A stretch of 64,000 nt of DNA from Harmonia axyridis. Taxonomy: Eukaryota; Arthropoda; Insecta; Coleoptera; Coccinellidae. Shown piece after piece: positions 38,401 through 45,359 of the stretch. Where the stretch lies: NCBI RefSeq assembly GCF_914767665.1, contig NC_059503.1:36270001-36334000 (forward strand), written 5' to 3'. A program made the translations under genes and the position numbers. The notes under the pieces were generated by a model that had not been told where the DNA came from, did not search any database, and saw nothing but the letters and a program-made list of their open reading frames with translations. Within the stretch, counting starts at the first letter, position 1; every line of letters starts with the position of its first letter.

Positions 38401-41400
38401 ACTTCACCTGTTTTGTTGAGGAATTTCCGTCAGGCCGCATTGTGTACATTATAGTTTCTCATGATTATGACTTCAGCTGCTGAATCTTCTAGATGAAGGC
38501 TAGTTTGAGTGATAAAATCTCGAAGAGGTTGTTGAATGAAGGTTCATTAGGCGACAGCTCGGGCGACTGGTAAGGCAGCAAAGGAACATTGGTATTGGCT
38601 AGCTTGAACCATATCAAATCAAGGTCTCTAGGTTCCAAACTCTCTATGTGCTGGTATGAACGATCAACCCTGTCATAAAGGTAGACTCCAGTCTTGAAAC
38701 TTAATCGAGAATGGAGCTCATAACCAGGACAAAGCATGTGAACCTTGTTGGTGGACTACTTCACTGCCAAAATATCCTGTTTTTTGTCTGTAGGTGATAG
38801 TGGACGTCATTGATTTTTTGTTGAGTCCGCGGATGTTACAAATGTTAATCTTTAGAGATGAGAACATCTTTAGTTATCCATTTAGCCGCCTTTTACGACA
38901 GGCCGTATTTACTATGGAGTTATGCTGAAGCCGCCTCACATACAGCATGTGTAGATTAAAACTTCCTGAGATAAAAGTAAACAATGTATTGTGGACTGCT
39001 GAATTTTCAGGAGCGAAGCGATGTAGAATGAAGCCACAATGATTGGCAGAGCCTTTGGTTTATGCCGTTGTCTTCAACAGAATATTGTAGTAGCAAGAAA
39101 TAACAAGTTTTGTTATATTCATAAACTAGTTTGTTCTACTTCTACACTTCTTTCATTGATTTTATTTGTGAGAATTACTTGATGTGAAGTACCAATTACC
39201 ATTTACTTGAACCAATATCTTGAAATGAAACTGAAAATCACTAACTGAGTGAAGGAAACTAATGAGTTTTCAACAATTATTGAAAGCTGTTTTTCATAAA
39301 GCTTTCATTGTGATAATTGTAAGCAATAAATTCTTTATGTACCTAATGTCAGATTCATTCTCTACCCACTATAGAAATTGTAATCAATATTTTGTTTTTT
39401 GGTATATTATTGACCTCAGTTTTAATTTCGTAGGTCCCACAAAAATTCAGGTATCCATTCTTCACAGAAATGTTGTGGTATGTTCTTGAAAGGTATGTCC
39501 ATTGTCTGCTCGGACATTCACATCTATCCACCGGAACAGATATCAACATACCTCCCGATAAACCACATACTCATATGACTCACATGGAACTTCATGGCCT
39601 TAAGGTGAATACCCGTTAATAAATTGTATATTGTTTTTCTGATTTTCTTAATATTCAGGAAATAGTACTATATCTACACATGCTCCCAGCGAATAGAAAA
39701 AATGTACCAGAGCTAATAAAAGACCCAGTGGCTTTAATACAAGACGTGAGGAATTTAATCAGCATACATAGATTAGACGTGGCGGATCTAGCTGTATCTG
39801 GAAAACCGATTCTTTGGGTGCAGATAAATGAGAATGACCAGGAGAACACTAAGAAATCTAATATCAGAGGACCATACAACGTAAAAAGTAGTACCGGTGG
39901 CATTAAACCACCAAAGATACCAACAATGAAGGGTGAAAAACGGTCTCCTGGTGGTGATAAAGGCGGTCCTAGAAGACGACGTACAAGGTAGGTGTTTATG
40001 TTAACATTTTGTTGTTTGCGACAAGGATAAATATTTATATATATTTACACTTCAGCCTTATTGTTACTCTCTGCATATTATTTAGGATTTCATTCTAGGC
40101 TTTGGCATATTCACCTCGCAATTTGTTTAAATCACTATAAGTTTTTCATATATCAAGGAATTGAGAAAGATATGTTACAAAACAATTAATGAAATTAAAT
40201 TATCGTTGTTCAATTTGAATCATTCTTTAATATTTTTTACCATGCATGACAGTGCTTCATAACGTTATGCCAAACACGATTCTAATCCAGCAAAGACTTT
40301 TCAAAGTTCAATAGATTATCCTGTAACATAAATGATCTCTCCTCAGGTGGGAATAAATATTTCGCCTTTAACTTGAACATAAATGATTTCCTGAAATACC
40401 TCCAGAAATTTTGAAGAATTCGTAATATTTTTGACAAACTATAAGTTGAATATGCCAAAACTTTGAAGATGAATTTAAATAATATGCAGAGAATCGATTT
40501 GAGTATAGCGTTTTCAATTTTTACGTTGAATTCAGGTTACCAAACAAGAATGTAATCGATAACTGCCAGACTCCAGAATCAATTGCCATAAGTCTAATTC
40601 TAATATATTTCTAGATGTAAAAAATGTGAGGCCTGTCAAAGGGCTGATTGTGGGGAATGTAGTTTCTGTCTGGATATGGTCAAGTTTGGAGGTCCGGGAA
40701 GAGCAAAACAAACCTGTAACATGAGACAATGCTTACAACCTATGCTGCCAGTGACAGCTGCTTGTATTCACTGTGGTTTAGATGGTTGGAATCAAACTCC
40801 TGTTACACCTTTACAAAAAGGACCACAGAGATGTGAGAGTGCGAGTAATCTCATGGAATGCTCGGTAAGTTTCTATTTATACCCAGTACAAAAAAGTTTA
40901 TTTTGGTCAACCACTACACTGAAGACATACATGATTATTATTGTTGTATTTGAATAAAATGATTCCCGTTTTTAGGTTTGCTACGAAATAGCCCATCCAC
41001 AGTGTGTACAAGACCAATGCTCCGAGTTCTCAGGTTACGTTAATGAGGATATGCCAAACTCTTGGGAGTGTCCAATATGTTGTAAGTCGGGAAAAAATAC
41101 AGATTACAGGCCAAGGCATTTTCGAGCTCGTCAGAAATCTTCAGATATGCGGAGAATGTCAATCAGTTCAGATGCTTCAAGTGCTTTTGAGAACAAAACG
41201 CACAATGAGCAGATGAGCGATTCTGGTAGTGAGAATGGAGAGGTTAAGTACAGTAGGGAATTGTTGCCAATAAAGAAGAGAAGAGGAAGCGATGGAGAGA
41301 TTGAAATTAAGGTAGAATATACTCTTTTTTGGTATAATCTTAGATCTCTTTGAGTTTCCAGTTAATTCTTCATTTAAACCTTTTCATTCAAGAGACCAAA

Positions 41401-43411
41401 TTAGGTTAGGTTATGTACTACTCCCGCCTTCTAATGTCCTAATTGATCTGAGTAGGATTTTTCAATATTCCCCAATATTATCTATTTTTGAGTTATTTAG
41501 ATTGTTTTGATGAATGGAAAGTACGGAATACCGGATTTTTCTTTCTACAATATTTATTCCATTGGGTACAATATATTTCAACAAAGTGAAATTATGTTAT
41601 TTTTTTTTAGCCAAAACCTATCCCTACAGATCTACCCCGTAAAGCGGCTTTGCGAAGCCAACTTGCCCAGCAGATAATAAATAACTCTACTAAGATGCTT
41701 AAGAAACCTATGACGGTCGTTCGACCAGCAGCTATTATCCAAAACCCAGTCCCCATAAATAACCTTGCCCTTGACAAAAGATGTATGTTGAAGGTGTTCA
41801 GATATCTGAAACCTGGAGAATTATTCACTTGTTCTCTTGTATGCAAGACATGGGCCAGCTACACGGTAGACCCGTCTTTATGGAGGAAAATGGAATTCTC
41901 TAGAAAACATATTACACCTGATATTCTGAAAGGTAAGTGTATAATTTGGTTATTTTTGAGAATTTGTTGTTGTCTAATGGCAAGATTTTTGAATTTTTTC
42001 GAGTTGTGTATGATCACTTCTAGTTGATCCTTCTCAATTATAGATCAACTTTAGATTTATATAAAGAATATCAACAGTCCCAATATTAATTTAGTGAAAT
42101 TCAAAGTACTATCTATTCAACAACATCCTTCATTTTGACTGGGATTTCGTGCGGCTAGTGATTTTGTTTTGATTTTTTTTTAAATGCGAGCCCTTCAGGC
42201 TTTAAGGTTTAACAGAATTTGATAAGAGTAGGTCGAAGGTTCTGTGTCCTTCTCCGAGGAAATAGTGTTTACTTTCGAGACCTATTTTTCGGGTGGGGAT
42301 CCTATGATGAGGGGTCCCTGAGCATTTGAAACCTGATTGTTTTCATTTACAAAAGTAACAAACTGCTGAATATTTGTTAATTATTCAATATATTTATATG
42401 TTATTCTATTGATTGTATAATGACTTTGACCCATTACTGTTAAGTGGTAGATATTCCATTTCTGTATTTTTTTATTCTTTTTTTTATGATTAATGAATGA
42501 TAATACTTGTATATCAAATAATTAAAACTGTTATTATTAGTTATAATATATATCTCACATTAAACCTTGTTACCTGTTTTTATTAGGTATAGTCAGAAGA
42601 CAACCCGAAACTCTTCATTTGGATTGGTGCCACATTAATAAGTTCCAATTGCCTTGGCTCATCCAGAGACTTAGCTGTCTAAAGAGCCTCTCTCTAATCT
42701 CTGTCCTTGTCAAAACGGCCGTTTCGCTGAAGACGAACCACTCAGCCGTTTTGCAAGATCTTGACCTTAGTTTTATATCAGACTTCAACGATTCCGCACT
42801 CAGGGACATCTTGGGACCTATTAATGATAGCCGAAGGGGTATGGGCGGTGACGAGAGGTACCGCTTCAAGAACTTGAAAGTCCTCAAACTGGCTGGCACA
42901 GACATATCAGACGTGTCCATGCGATATGTTACTCAATATTTGCCCAACCTGAAAGAGTTAAGCTTGGCTTTTTGTCCAAGAATCACAGATGCTGGTAAGA
43001 TTTGATTTACATTTTTAATTGATTAGACAGTCATTTTATTGAAAATAACTTTTCTCTCTTTTCTTAAAGGATTCACATTGTTTAATAATTTTTGAAATTC
43101 TATTAATAAAATTATCGAATCAGATTTTCTTTCAAACTATATTCGTTTCAACAGGTATCGCCCAGCTCAGTACCAAACCAGCAAATACTGTGACTAACCT
43201 TGTGACTCTTGACTTGAGTCATTCAAAACTCATCACGGAAACATCATTGGAACATTTATATCGGTGTGAAAACTTAACGAGGCTAGACTGTAGACACTCG
43301 CTTCAGGTTTCAACGCAGTCGCTTATTAAATTTGCGGCTAAGAGTGACCATGATCTTCATGTAAAAGATATTAAGCTGGTTGAAAAAAGACAGGTGACAA
43401 GGCGCATTTGA
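14316..43411 (+). CDS. Kdm2: KDM2, JmjC histone lysine demethylase (11 coding exons)
   Basis: The joined exons give 3096 nt, 1031 residues. Order of domains: Ser-rich basic N-terminus (1-50), JmjC (about 170-345), CXXC zinc finger (508-550), PHD finger (about 555-635), F-box (about 755-800), leucine-rich repeats (811-1020). The Fe(II) ligands are visible as H234 and D236 (FHVDFGGTSVWYH) and H306 (GWIHAVYTP), spaced as in human KDM2A, with the 2-oxoglutarate Lys in SKVFWLIPPT. KDM2 enzymes demethylate H3K36 (mainly me1/me2). The CXXC finger (KFGGPGRAKQTC) binds unmethylated CpG, and the F-box recruits SKP1/PRC1-type complexes in the nucleus. All ten introns have GT...AG ends and frames match at each junction. 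The protein is shorter than human KDM2A (about 1160), mainly from a short linker before the CXXC and before the F-box. No disabling change seen. Confidence 0.95.
14421..18040. other. KDM2 intron 1, proximal part
   Basis: The first 300 bp after the donor is CpG-rich and carries overlapping frames on both strands (14289-14731), which I read as promoter-proximal CpG content, not genes. A complex inverted repeat occupies 15911-16138 (TTGCGAGTCGTTGATTTTTT and complement, with an inner TTCAAAATTTTAT pair). CACCGCCTTCGGGTGT occurs at about 16359 and again at about 17451, and 17030-17300 is similar to 34560-34850. Confidence 0.5.
17030..17300 (+). repeat. Dispersed repeat shared with 34560-34850
   Basis: Blocks such as CAAACGAAATTATAGATTTTT, CTTACAACCATCGATTTT, GGTTTTCACATAATTTCTT and TTGATGATATGTTCAA recur in order at 34560-34850 with modest divergence. 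No frame is conserved. Both copies lie in KDM2 introns, in the same orientation. Confidence 0.6.
18041..19571. mobile_element. 1.53-kb giant palindrome (foldback element)
   Basis: The left arm (18041-18712) and right arm (18902-19571) are inverted copies along about 670 bp with scattered differences, from ACAGTGCATCCCATTTTGGG at the ends to AAACTGTTCA at the centre. A 190-bp spacer separates them. The arms contain no gene but include an internal GGAACACCCTATAT motif resembling the ends of other foldback elements here. The spacer encodes a transposase scrap on the minus strand. Lying in intron 1, it would form a very long RNA hairpin in the KDM2 primary transcript. Confidence 0.85.
18722..18853 (-). 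pseudogene. Transposase C-terminal remnant in palindrome spacer
   Basis: The minus-strand frame reads HNSLEELRASREAVFQDLQN and RRIEKFCQLCIRRL. It has the LEELRxxxxxA...RxxxCxxxCI layout of the last helices of DDE_3 transposases, comparable to 10848-10997. Only about 43 codons survive and the catalytic core is absent. Confidence 0.5.
19572..20665. other. Intron 1 segment, no recognised gene
   Basis: A 132-codon frame at 19868-20263 (starts MGQQAQMIYPKFDRSDF) is the longest here. It has no family resemblance I know, no splice partners and a slightly higher G+C than the surroundings. It may be an unrecognised transposon scrap on either strand. Confidence 0.35.
20670..21300 (+). pseudogene. RTE-type retrotransposon, 3' end of RT ORF
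   Basis: Frames at 20690-20950 (KTKSLIIRKEFSRCKLVVDD, PIEQVM) and 20962-21285 (TYSIETRADNSRTKSILRTA, GYTLRDRVRN, WNEHVGRI, LGKPPKRGKESW) give the thumb and C-terminal tail of an RTE endonuclease-reverse transcriptase. The same tail is seen at 49690-51300. Several frameshifts, no poly(A); 5'-truncated, as usual for such insertions. Confidence 0.75.
21300..22134. other. Intron 1 distal part
   Basis: A 124-codon minus-strand frame (21485-21859) is not recognised and no homologous repeat was found. A polypyrimidine tract precedes exon 2. Confidence 0.35.
22135..22354 (+). CDS. Kdm2: KDM2 coding exon 2
   Basis: The acceptor TTTTTTTTCAG ends at 22134. The exon reads RERKQKKLYSEDWALADDDI, then EGRRSFNLQEKL and VEYFQRYGFNTPLLFKEKTG, which matches the conserved region ahead of JmjC in KDM2 proteins. 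The donor G|GTAAGC splits a Gly codon (phase 1). It is isolated between introns of 7.7 and 9.3 kb. Confidence 0.9.
22418..23880 (+). mobile_element. Tc1-like transposon in KDM2 intron 2
   Basis: Terminal inverted repeats begin CTGCTCCACAAGAGTTAGGG at 22420 and end with its near-complement at 23878 (one mismatch across about 25 bp). TA precedes the left end. Total about 1.46 kb, close to a full-length Tc1-like element. The transposase runs in the same direction as KDM2. Confidence 0.8.
22671..23664 (+). pseudogene. Tc1-like transposase, multiply mutated
   Basis: From MPRRKLTNAEANRAIGML the HTH region continues with VVAERLQVSQSVISRLW and GSRRPLRGIPLTRDHKRQR. A TGA at 23091 replaces Trp after ARQHIN, with FTDESRYG (first Asp) following in frame. 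A frameshift near 23200 leads to VMVWAGICFNGRTDLY and LDDNARPHRAAIVE (second Asp). After PPHSPY a small deletion removes the Glu region, and the end RRYQAVIDARGGHTLY is in another frame. Inactive. Confidence 0.85.
24257..24562 (-). mobile_element. Possible solo LTR
   Basis: On the minus strand this 306-bp block begins TGTTAGAATATTACTTC and is GC-rich (GTCGTGCGGTGGCGCTACG). It contains an AATAAA (GAGAATAAACG) near its end and finishes in TCATCA. TG...CA ends and an internal poly(A) signal are LTR features. I could not find a target duplication or a second copy, so the call is tentative. Confidence 0.35.
24887..26276 (+). mobile_element. Tc1-like (DD34E) transposon with long termini
   Basis: Terminal inverted repeats of roughly 110 bp run from about 24887 (AACTGACAAAGAAACTGCAA) to 25000 and are mirrored at 26165-26276, with small differences and a T run of variable length. 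The transposase is on the plus strand. Termini and interior are full length for the family, but the gene is dead. It interrupts the minus-strand fossil gene. Confidence 0.85.
25134..26127 (+). pseudogene. Tc1-like transposase, mutated
   Basis: Starts MPRARVR and breaks early. The main frame from 25203 reads RNPTTVMRCCQAWFDNVQNR and VRTVYRRIRSFGLQHYRPH, with a stop replacing Trp at LQW*. SDGSRFSLGAHDG has Gly where the usual Glu follows the first catalytic Asp. FQQDNSRPHVARV gives the second Asp and SLIEHVWD the Glu, with 34 residues between, defining DD34E. A TGA interrupts NILL*PPRSPD. The tail CGGQTHY ends at 26127. Confidence 0.85.
26534..27468. mobile_element. Foldback element, GTACCGGGTTTTTCACC family, copy 1
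   Basis: The ends GTACCGGGTTTTTCACC (26534) and its complement (ending 27468) bound arms of about 350-400 bp with moderate divergence, including an internal GGAACACCCTGTATATTTTT block. A second copy lies at 57806-58661. The centre encodes a transposase N-terminus on the minus strand. It interrupts the fossil protein gene precisely, so both flanks are known coding sequence. Confidence 0.85.
26829..27041 (-). pseudogene. Transposase N-terminal HTH remnant in foldback centre
   Basis: The minus-strand frame opens MHYTEAEKFEIFSHYVENNK and continues KKATRREYMELHPIP. This has the EEKxxMxxxYxExxxNxxxAxRxYxExxP layout of the DUF4817-type N-terminus that insect DDE_3 transposases carry. The last third of the frame is already terminal-repeat sequence. 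The element thus keeps the front of a transposase, where 10577-11696 and 18041-19571 keep the back. Confidence 0.5.
28140..29597. other. KDM2 intron 2 segment without recognised gene
   Basis: AT-rich. Small inverted pairs occur, for example TGGTTTGCTATTTCCA at about 29356 with its complement at about 29568, and ATGGTCAG/CTGACCAT around 28930-28985. No coding signal. Confidence 0.45.
29598..30300. mobile_element. Foldback element ending CACCCTGTATA
   Basis: The right arm (30040-30300, ending GGACACCCTGTATATTTCG) is the complement of the left arm 29598-30010 (GTGGGAAATCTTTGGATTCA, AAGTTCCCATCATTTTT, TTCGAAAAACAAAATAA). The left arm carries an extra 140-150 bp (about 29695-29850) that interrupts the pairing. 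It abuts the 135-bp tandem array. No transposase remnant recognised. Confidence 0.7.
30296..30830 (+). repeat. Tandem array, four units of about 135 bp
   Basis: The block ATATTACTCTGAAGTTATA starts at 30301, 30436, 30570 and 30705, giving steps of 135, 134 and 135 bp. Each unit also has AGCGTCAGACGCTTTCC or a variant, itself palindromic (GCGTC/GACGC), GACGCTTTGAAGCTGCAAA and ACATGAACTTTACT. Units differ at several sites, so the array is not freshly made. Confidence 0.9.
30830..31611. other. KDM2 intron 2 end
   Basis: AT-rich sequence with no recognised repeat or gene, ending in the exon 3 acceptor CTTCTTTTAG. Confidence 0.5.
31612..31843 (+). CDS. Kdm2: KDM2 coding exon 3
   Basis: The exon opens after CTTTTAG and completes the Gly codon, then reads LRVPTTNFTINDVRMCVGSR, DVMDVNTQK and NVISLEFSHTKLENYVQSP. 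These are hallmark KDM2 blocks at the JmjC entry. The donor AAG|GTAAAAT leaves two bases of an Arg codon (phase 2). Confidence 0.93.
31844..32299. other. KDM2 intron 3, proximal part
   Basis: AT-rich; nothing recognised. Confidence 0.45.
32300..32445 (+). repeat. Dispersed repeat, inverse of 8930-9055
   Basis: Carries GAGGGAGCATATGTCATTTT, TAGTAAGCAA and ACTATCAAATTTGACATGAA, in the same order as the complement of 8930-9055. No coding potential. Confidence 0.65.
32446..33597. other. KDM2 intron 3 segment, nothing recognised
   Basis: Only short, unconvincing frames on both strands; none resembles a known protein. Confidence 0.4.
33598..34480 (+). repeat. Dispersed repeat family R-A, copy 2 (longest)
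   Basis: Matches 2467-3010 from TTCCAAAATATAAAATTTC through TTTGCATTCGTCATTGATAT and CATAGAACCTTCCCTT, and extends further through AACCACTGGTAGTT to GATTTCGAGAAAAAAA, the part seen inverted at 6205-6500. An extra block around 33900-34040, including CTGTAGTTATCAAAGAACTG, is absent from copy 1 but occurs at 48965-49055. Confidence 0.75.
34560..34850 (+). repeat. Dispersed repeat shared with 17030-17300
   Basis: Same block order as 17030-17300 (AAACGAAATTATAGGTTTTT, CTTACAACCACCGATTTTT, GATGATGTGTTCAATGTAC). Follows R-A copy 2 closely and might belong to the same composite element. Confidence 0.6.
34975..35480 (-). mobile_element. LTR-like copy related to the LTR at 59.4-59.65 kb
   Basis: On the minus strand it shares ordered blocks with 59400-59645: AATTTCGGATTCA, AAAATATTGTATGT, TGGTACCA, TTATGTAAATATAAG, TGTTTGATCGACCTG and the end GGGCATTTTGAGTTGTAAC. 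No internal region follows in this copy, so it is a solo LTR or fragment. The outer end is not fixed. A short duplicated block around 35095-35180 (AAGATCACTTGTCGAGAATA and an inverse copy) shows local rearrangement. Confidence 0.55.
35481..36369. other. KDM2 intron 3 segment, nothing recognised
   Basis: No gene or clear repeat. Short frames only. Confidence 0.4.
36370..37190. mobile_element. MITE-like element with 17-bp perfect termini
   Basis: GGCCCAGTTTCACCAAA at 36370-36386 is exactly inverted at 37174-37190. The 821-bp interior is AT-rich with weak secondary pairing near the ends (TTAATCTTGAC versus GATCAAGT) and no transposase. Flanking trinucleotides TCA and TTA are not an exact duplication, so superfamily is left open. 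Confidence 0.75.
37363..37828 (+). CDS. Kdm2: KDM2 coding exon 4 (JmjC core)
   Basis: After TTCAG the exon gives QVDWVDNVWPRHLKESQVEG, then the catalytic FHVDFGG, WYHILKGSKVFWLIPPT, SGKQSDIFFGD, GWIHAVYTP and FGGNFLHS. It holds all three iron ligands. It ends phase 0 at AAAG|GTAAGC. Confidence 0.95.
37880..38900 (-). pseudogene. Decayed non-LTR retrotransposon in KDM2 intron 4
   Basis: Reading the minus strand, 38880-38490 has endonuclease text (SLKINICNIRGLNKK, then CPGYELHSRLSFKTGVYLYD, LEPRDLDLIWFKLA and a YxSP block). 38210-37880 has the later RT region (KKFNADKTQAYLFSRKADLN, NISLSGVTIPLK). The RT palm between them is largely lost (38260-38480 shows no clean frame). Order and strand fit one 5'-to-3' element opposite to KDM2. 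CR1/Jockey-type by resemblance. Confidence 0.65.
39434..39604 (+). CDS. Kdm2: KDM2 coding exon 5
   Basis: Acceptor TTTCGTAG. The exon reads VPQKFRYPFFTEMLWYVLER, the conserved helix after the JmjC barrel, and ends MTHMELHGLK|GTGAAT, phase 0. It is 57 codons and is separated from the next exon by a 54-nt intron. Confidence 0.92.
39659..39987 (+). CDS. Kdm2: KDM2 coding exon 6 (linker)
   Basis: Reads EIVLYLHMLPANRKNVPELI, DVRNLISIHR and a basic tail PGGDKGGPRRRRTR that leads into the CXXC finger. The donor AAG|GTAGGT leaves two bases of an Arg codon. Confidence 0.9.
40615..40864 (+). CDS. Kdm2: KDM2 coding exon 7 (CXXC and start of PHD)
   Basis: Completes Arg and reads CKKCEACQRADCGECSFC, DMVKFGGPGRAKQTC and RQC, the full eight-cysteine CXXC pattern with the DNA-binding KFGG loop. 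ACIHCG opens the PHD finger, and NLMECS|GTAAGT closes the exon in phase 0. Confidence 0.95.
40976..41311 (+). CDS. Kdm2: KDM2 coding exon 8 (PHD)
   Basis: VCYEIAHPQC and NSWECPICC supply the rest of the PHD zinc ligands. A polar low-complexity linker follows (RRMSISSDASSAF, SDSGSENGE, IKKRRGSDGE), rich in Ser/Lys and a possible phosphorylation/nuclear-localisation region. Phase 0 donor AAG|GTAGAA. Confidence 0.93.
41611..41932 (+). CDS. Kdm2: KDM2 coding exon 9 (F-box)
   Basis: After TTTTTTTTAG it reads a Gln/Lys-rich lead and then MLKVFRYLKPGELFTCSLVC and KTWASYTVDPSLWRKMEFSR, a clear F-box. Donor AAAG|GTAAGT, phase 1. Confidence 0.93.
42587..42994 (+). CDS. Kdm2: KDM2 coding exon 10 (LRR)
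   Basis: Reads GIVRRQPETLHLDWCHINKF, LPWLIQRLSCLKSLSLIS, LQDLDLSFISDFNDSALRDI and LKVLKLAGTDISD, then LPNLKELSLAFCPRITDA: at least five leucine-rich repeats of the FBXL type. Phase 1 donor GCTG|GTAAGA. Confidence 0.93.
43155..43411 (+). CDS. Kdm2: KDM2 coding exon 11 (LRR end and stop)
   Basis: Acceptor TCAACAG. Reads LVTLDLSHSKLITETSLEHL, LTRLDCRHSLQVSTQSL and KLVEKRQVTRRI, then TGA at 43409-43411. It finishes the repeat solenoid; the ending IKLVEK resembles the LIQK end of KDM2 paralogues. Confidence 0.93.
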
Positions 43412-44697
43412 AAGGATGAGAGGTAATTGGTTTTAGATTTTGATATTTTATAAATTAATAATGAGCAGAATCAAATTCGCGTTCATCAAATCATTATGTC
43501 TCTTCAGAATTCCCAATGTTGTAATGTGGAAAATTCGTCATATTCCTGCTAAGTTAACATGATGTATAATTATATGTACCATGAAATTATCCTATTGAAT
43601 TGATACTAAATCAAATTTTAGATTTGCAGCTGTCAAATAAGTTTCAAAAGTGTTTGTTCAATCAAAACAATAATCGTGATATTAAAACTAAACAGAGACT
43701 GTCATGATTGTCAATGAAAAATTAAAGAGATAGATATAAACATCACATTTAAAATTACTCAAAGGACAAAATTGTTTTTTCAAATATATATATATATATA
43801 TATTTTCATATTGTTGCAGTGTCTCCTGGTATCCTAGTCATCAGATTCATAGAGGCAATTCTTGATAAAAGCCTAGTATTGTTACCCATCAATACCTTAA
43901 AACGACCCGAGGAGTATATTTCTGACAAATAAATAGGCTAAATGAAAAATATCAATGATAGAAATCATAAAGTACATCTAAATGTATGTGTGTGTACTGA
44001 ATCAATTTTGCAATATTACCCTTTTATTTCTAACCACTTTTTTTGTAATCCAGAATTATTCAGTACAAGTGTAAAATATGTAAAAGATGTGCCTGAAAAT
44101 TTAGTATCCTTTTAAATCATAAACCAAAGTTTTTTCGCCAGAATAAGAAAAGGCCAAGTTTCAATTTATTTTGATGTCCTCATGATTCTCTAAACTAATA
44201 TTCTATTATCTTATTAGCTTTGAGTTTTCTATCTTTAACAAACATATTATATTTTTATTTTATATTGCTGTTGAATATTCAGAGTTGATGTTTTATTGAA
44301 AATGAAACTTTAAAAGTTGTATTATGTGATTTCAATGAAATCTATAATTATTTTTCGATCACCATAAAATTTTGAAAAAAATCTCATTTCAACTTTACTT
44401 CGGATTGATAGAATTCAAGAAAAATTATTTAGTTTTCTTTTTGAAACTAGCTTAGTGCAATTCAGTAATGATTCTGTAATATATTTATATATGAATATGT
44501 CTGTATATAAAAATTAGAAATGAGATTTTCGAACTTAAGTAGTAATATTTTTCCCTTTCAGTTTCAATATTTACTATGGAACATCACCGAAATTAAATAT
44601 TTTTTATTTTAAAAAATATTGTATATCTGAAAATAATCATTTATTTTGTAATTGTCTATCTTTTAATTTCAACCCTATTTTCAACAGATGTTAATAG

Positions 44698-44732
44698 ATA
44701 TTAAGATCTGATCATCGATCAGGTCTTAATAT
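44698..44732 (+). repeat. 3' UTR hairpin 1
   Basis: 16-bp arms (ATATTAAGATCTGATC at 44698-44713 and its complement at 44717-44732, one G-U-compatible mismatch) around a 3-nt loop. Confidence 0.7.
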
Positions 44733-44810
44733 TAAACCGATCCTTTTCATCTTGGTTGTTACTGACAGCATGCTCTCTGCCAGAATTATCGTAGTATTCA
44801 AGGCAGCTGA

Positions 44811-44841
44811 TAGTTAATTAGATTTAATATCTAATTAACTA
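44811..44841 (+). repeat. 3' UTR hairpin 2
   Basis: Perfect 13-bp arms (TAGTTAATTAGAT and complement) with a 5-nt loop, 79 bp after hairpin 1. Confidence 0.75.
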
Positions 44842-44928
44842 GAGGGAAAAAAGAAAATACTAAAGCGTTTAGCATGCAATGGAATATTGGCGCCGAAAAT
44901 TTCAGTCAATAATTGAAATGAATACCTG

Positions 44929-44982
44929 TTCCACATGGAAAGAAAATTAATTGATTAATTAATAAATAATTTCCATGTGGAA
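44929..44982 (+). repeat. 3' UTR hairpin 3
   Basis: Perfect 13-bp arms (TTCCACATGGAAA and complement, arms 44929-44941 and 44970-44982) around a 28-nt AT-rich loop. Confidence 0.75.
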
Positions 44983-45105
44983 ACAAAAATTAGTTACAAT
45001 ATCCATGTCTTTATTCCTCACTGTAACTGAAATATAAGGAGATATATTTATTGAACTGTATCCATCTAATACGGGCATATGATTTTTATGTTTTATATAT
45101 TATCT

Positions 45106-45111
45106 AATAAA
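45106..45111 (+). promoter_or_regulatory. Candidate distal polyadenylation signal
   Basis: AATAAA followed within 25 nt by TTTTGTAACAAATGTG, a U/GU-rich element. It is the last good signal before the retrotransposon cluster, which would place the transcript end near 45.13 kb. Confidence 0.4.
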
Positions 45112-45359
45112 AAGGATATATTTTGTAACAAATGTGTACTTTACTATAATTAACTGGAAACTGCTAAAGAGTTCAGTGTAACTAACACATGTATATGCCC
45201 AGTGAAAACAATGTTTGTGACGATTACTAAACCAGTTTCAATTTGCTTAATTCTTACTTTCTGATCGATTTCAAATGGGTTTGCCATCAGTAATTCGAGC
45301 CCAGTTGTTCGAGATCATTCTTGGCTCAAAATTCGAAAACTATAGACATCAGGACGAAA

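Larger units (their letters stand above)
43412..45115 (+). other. Kdm2: Probable KDM2 3' UTR
   Basis: No coding frame follows the stop for 2 kb. The sequence is AT-rich with an (AT)n run at about 43785-43803. AATAAA hexamers occur at 43928-43933 and 45106-45111. The longer choice would include three hairpins between 44.70 and 44.98 kb. The real cleavage site cannot be read from sequence alone. Confidence 0.5.
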
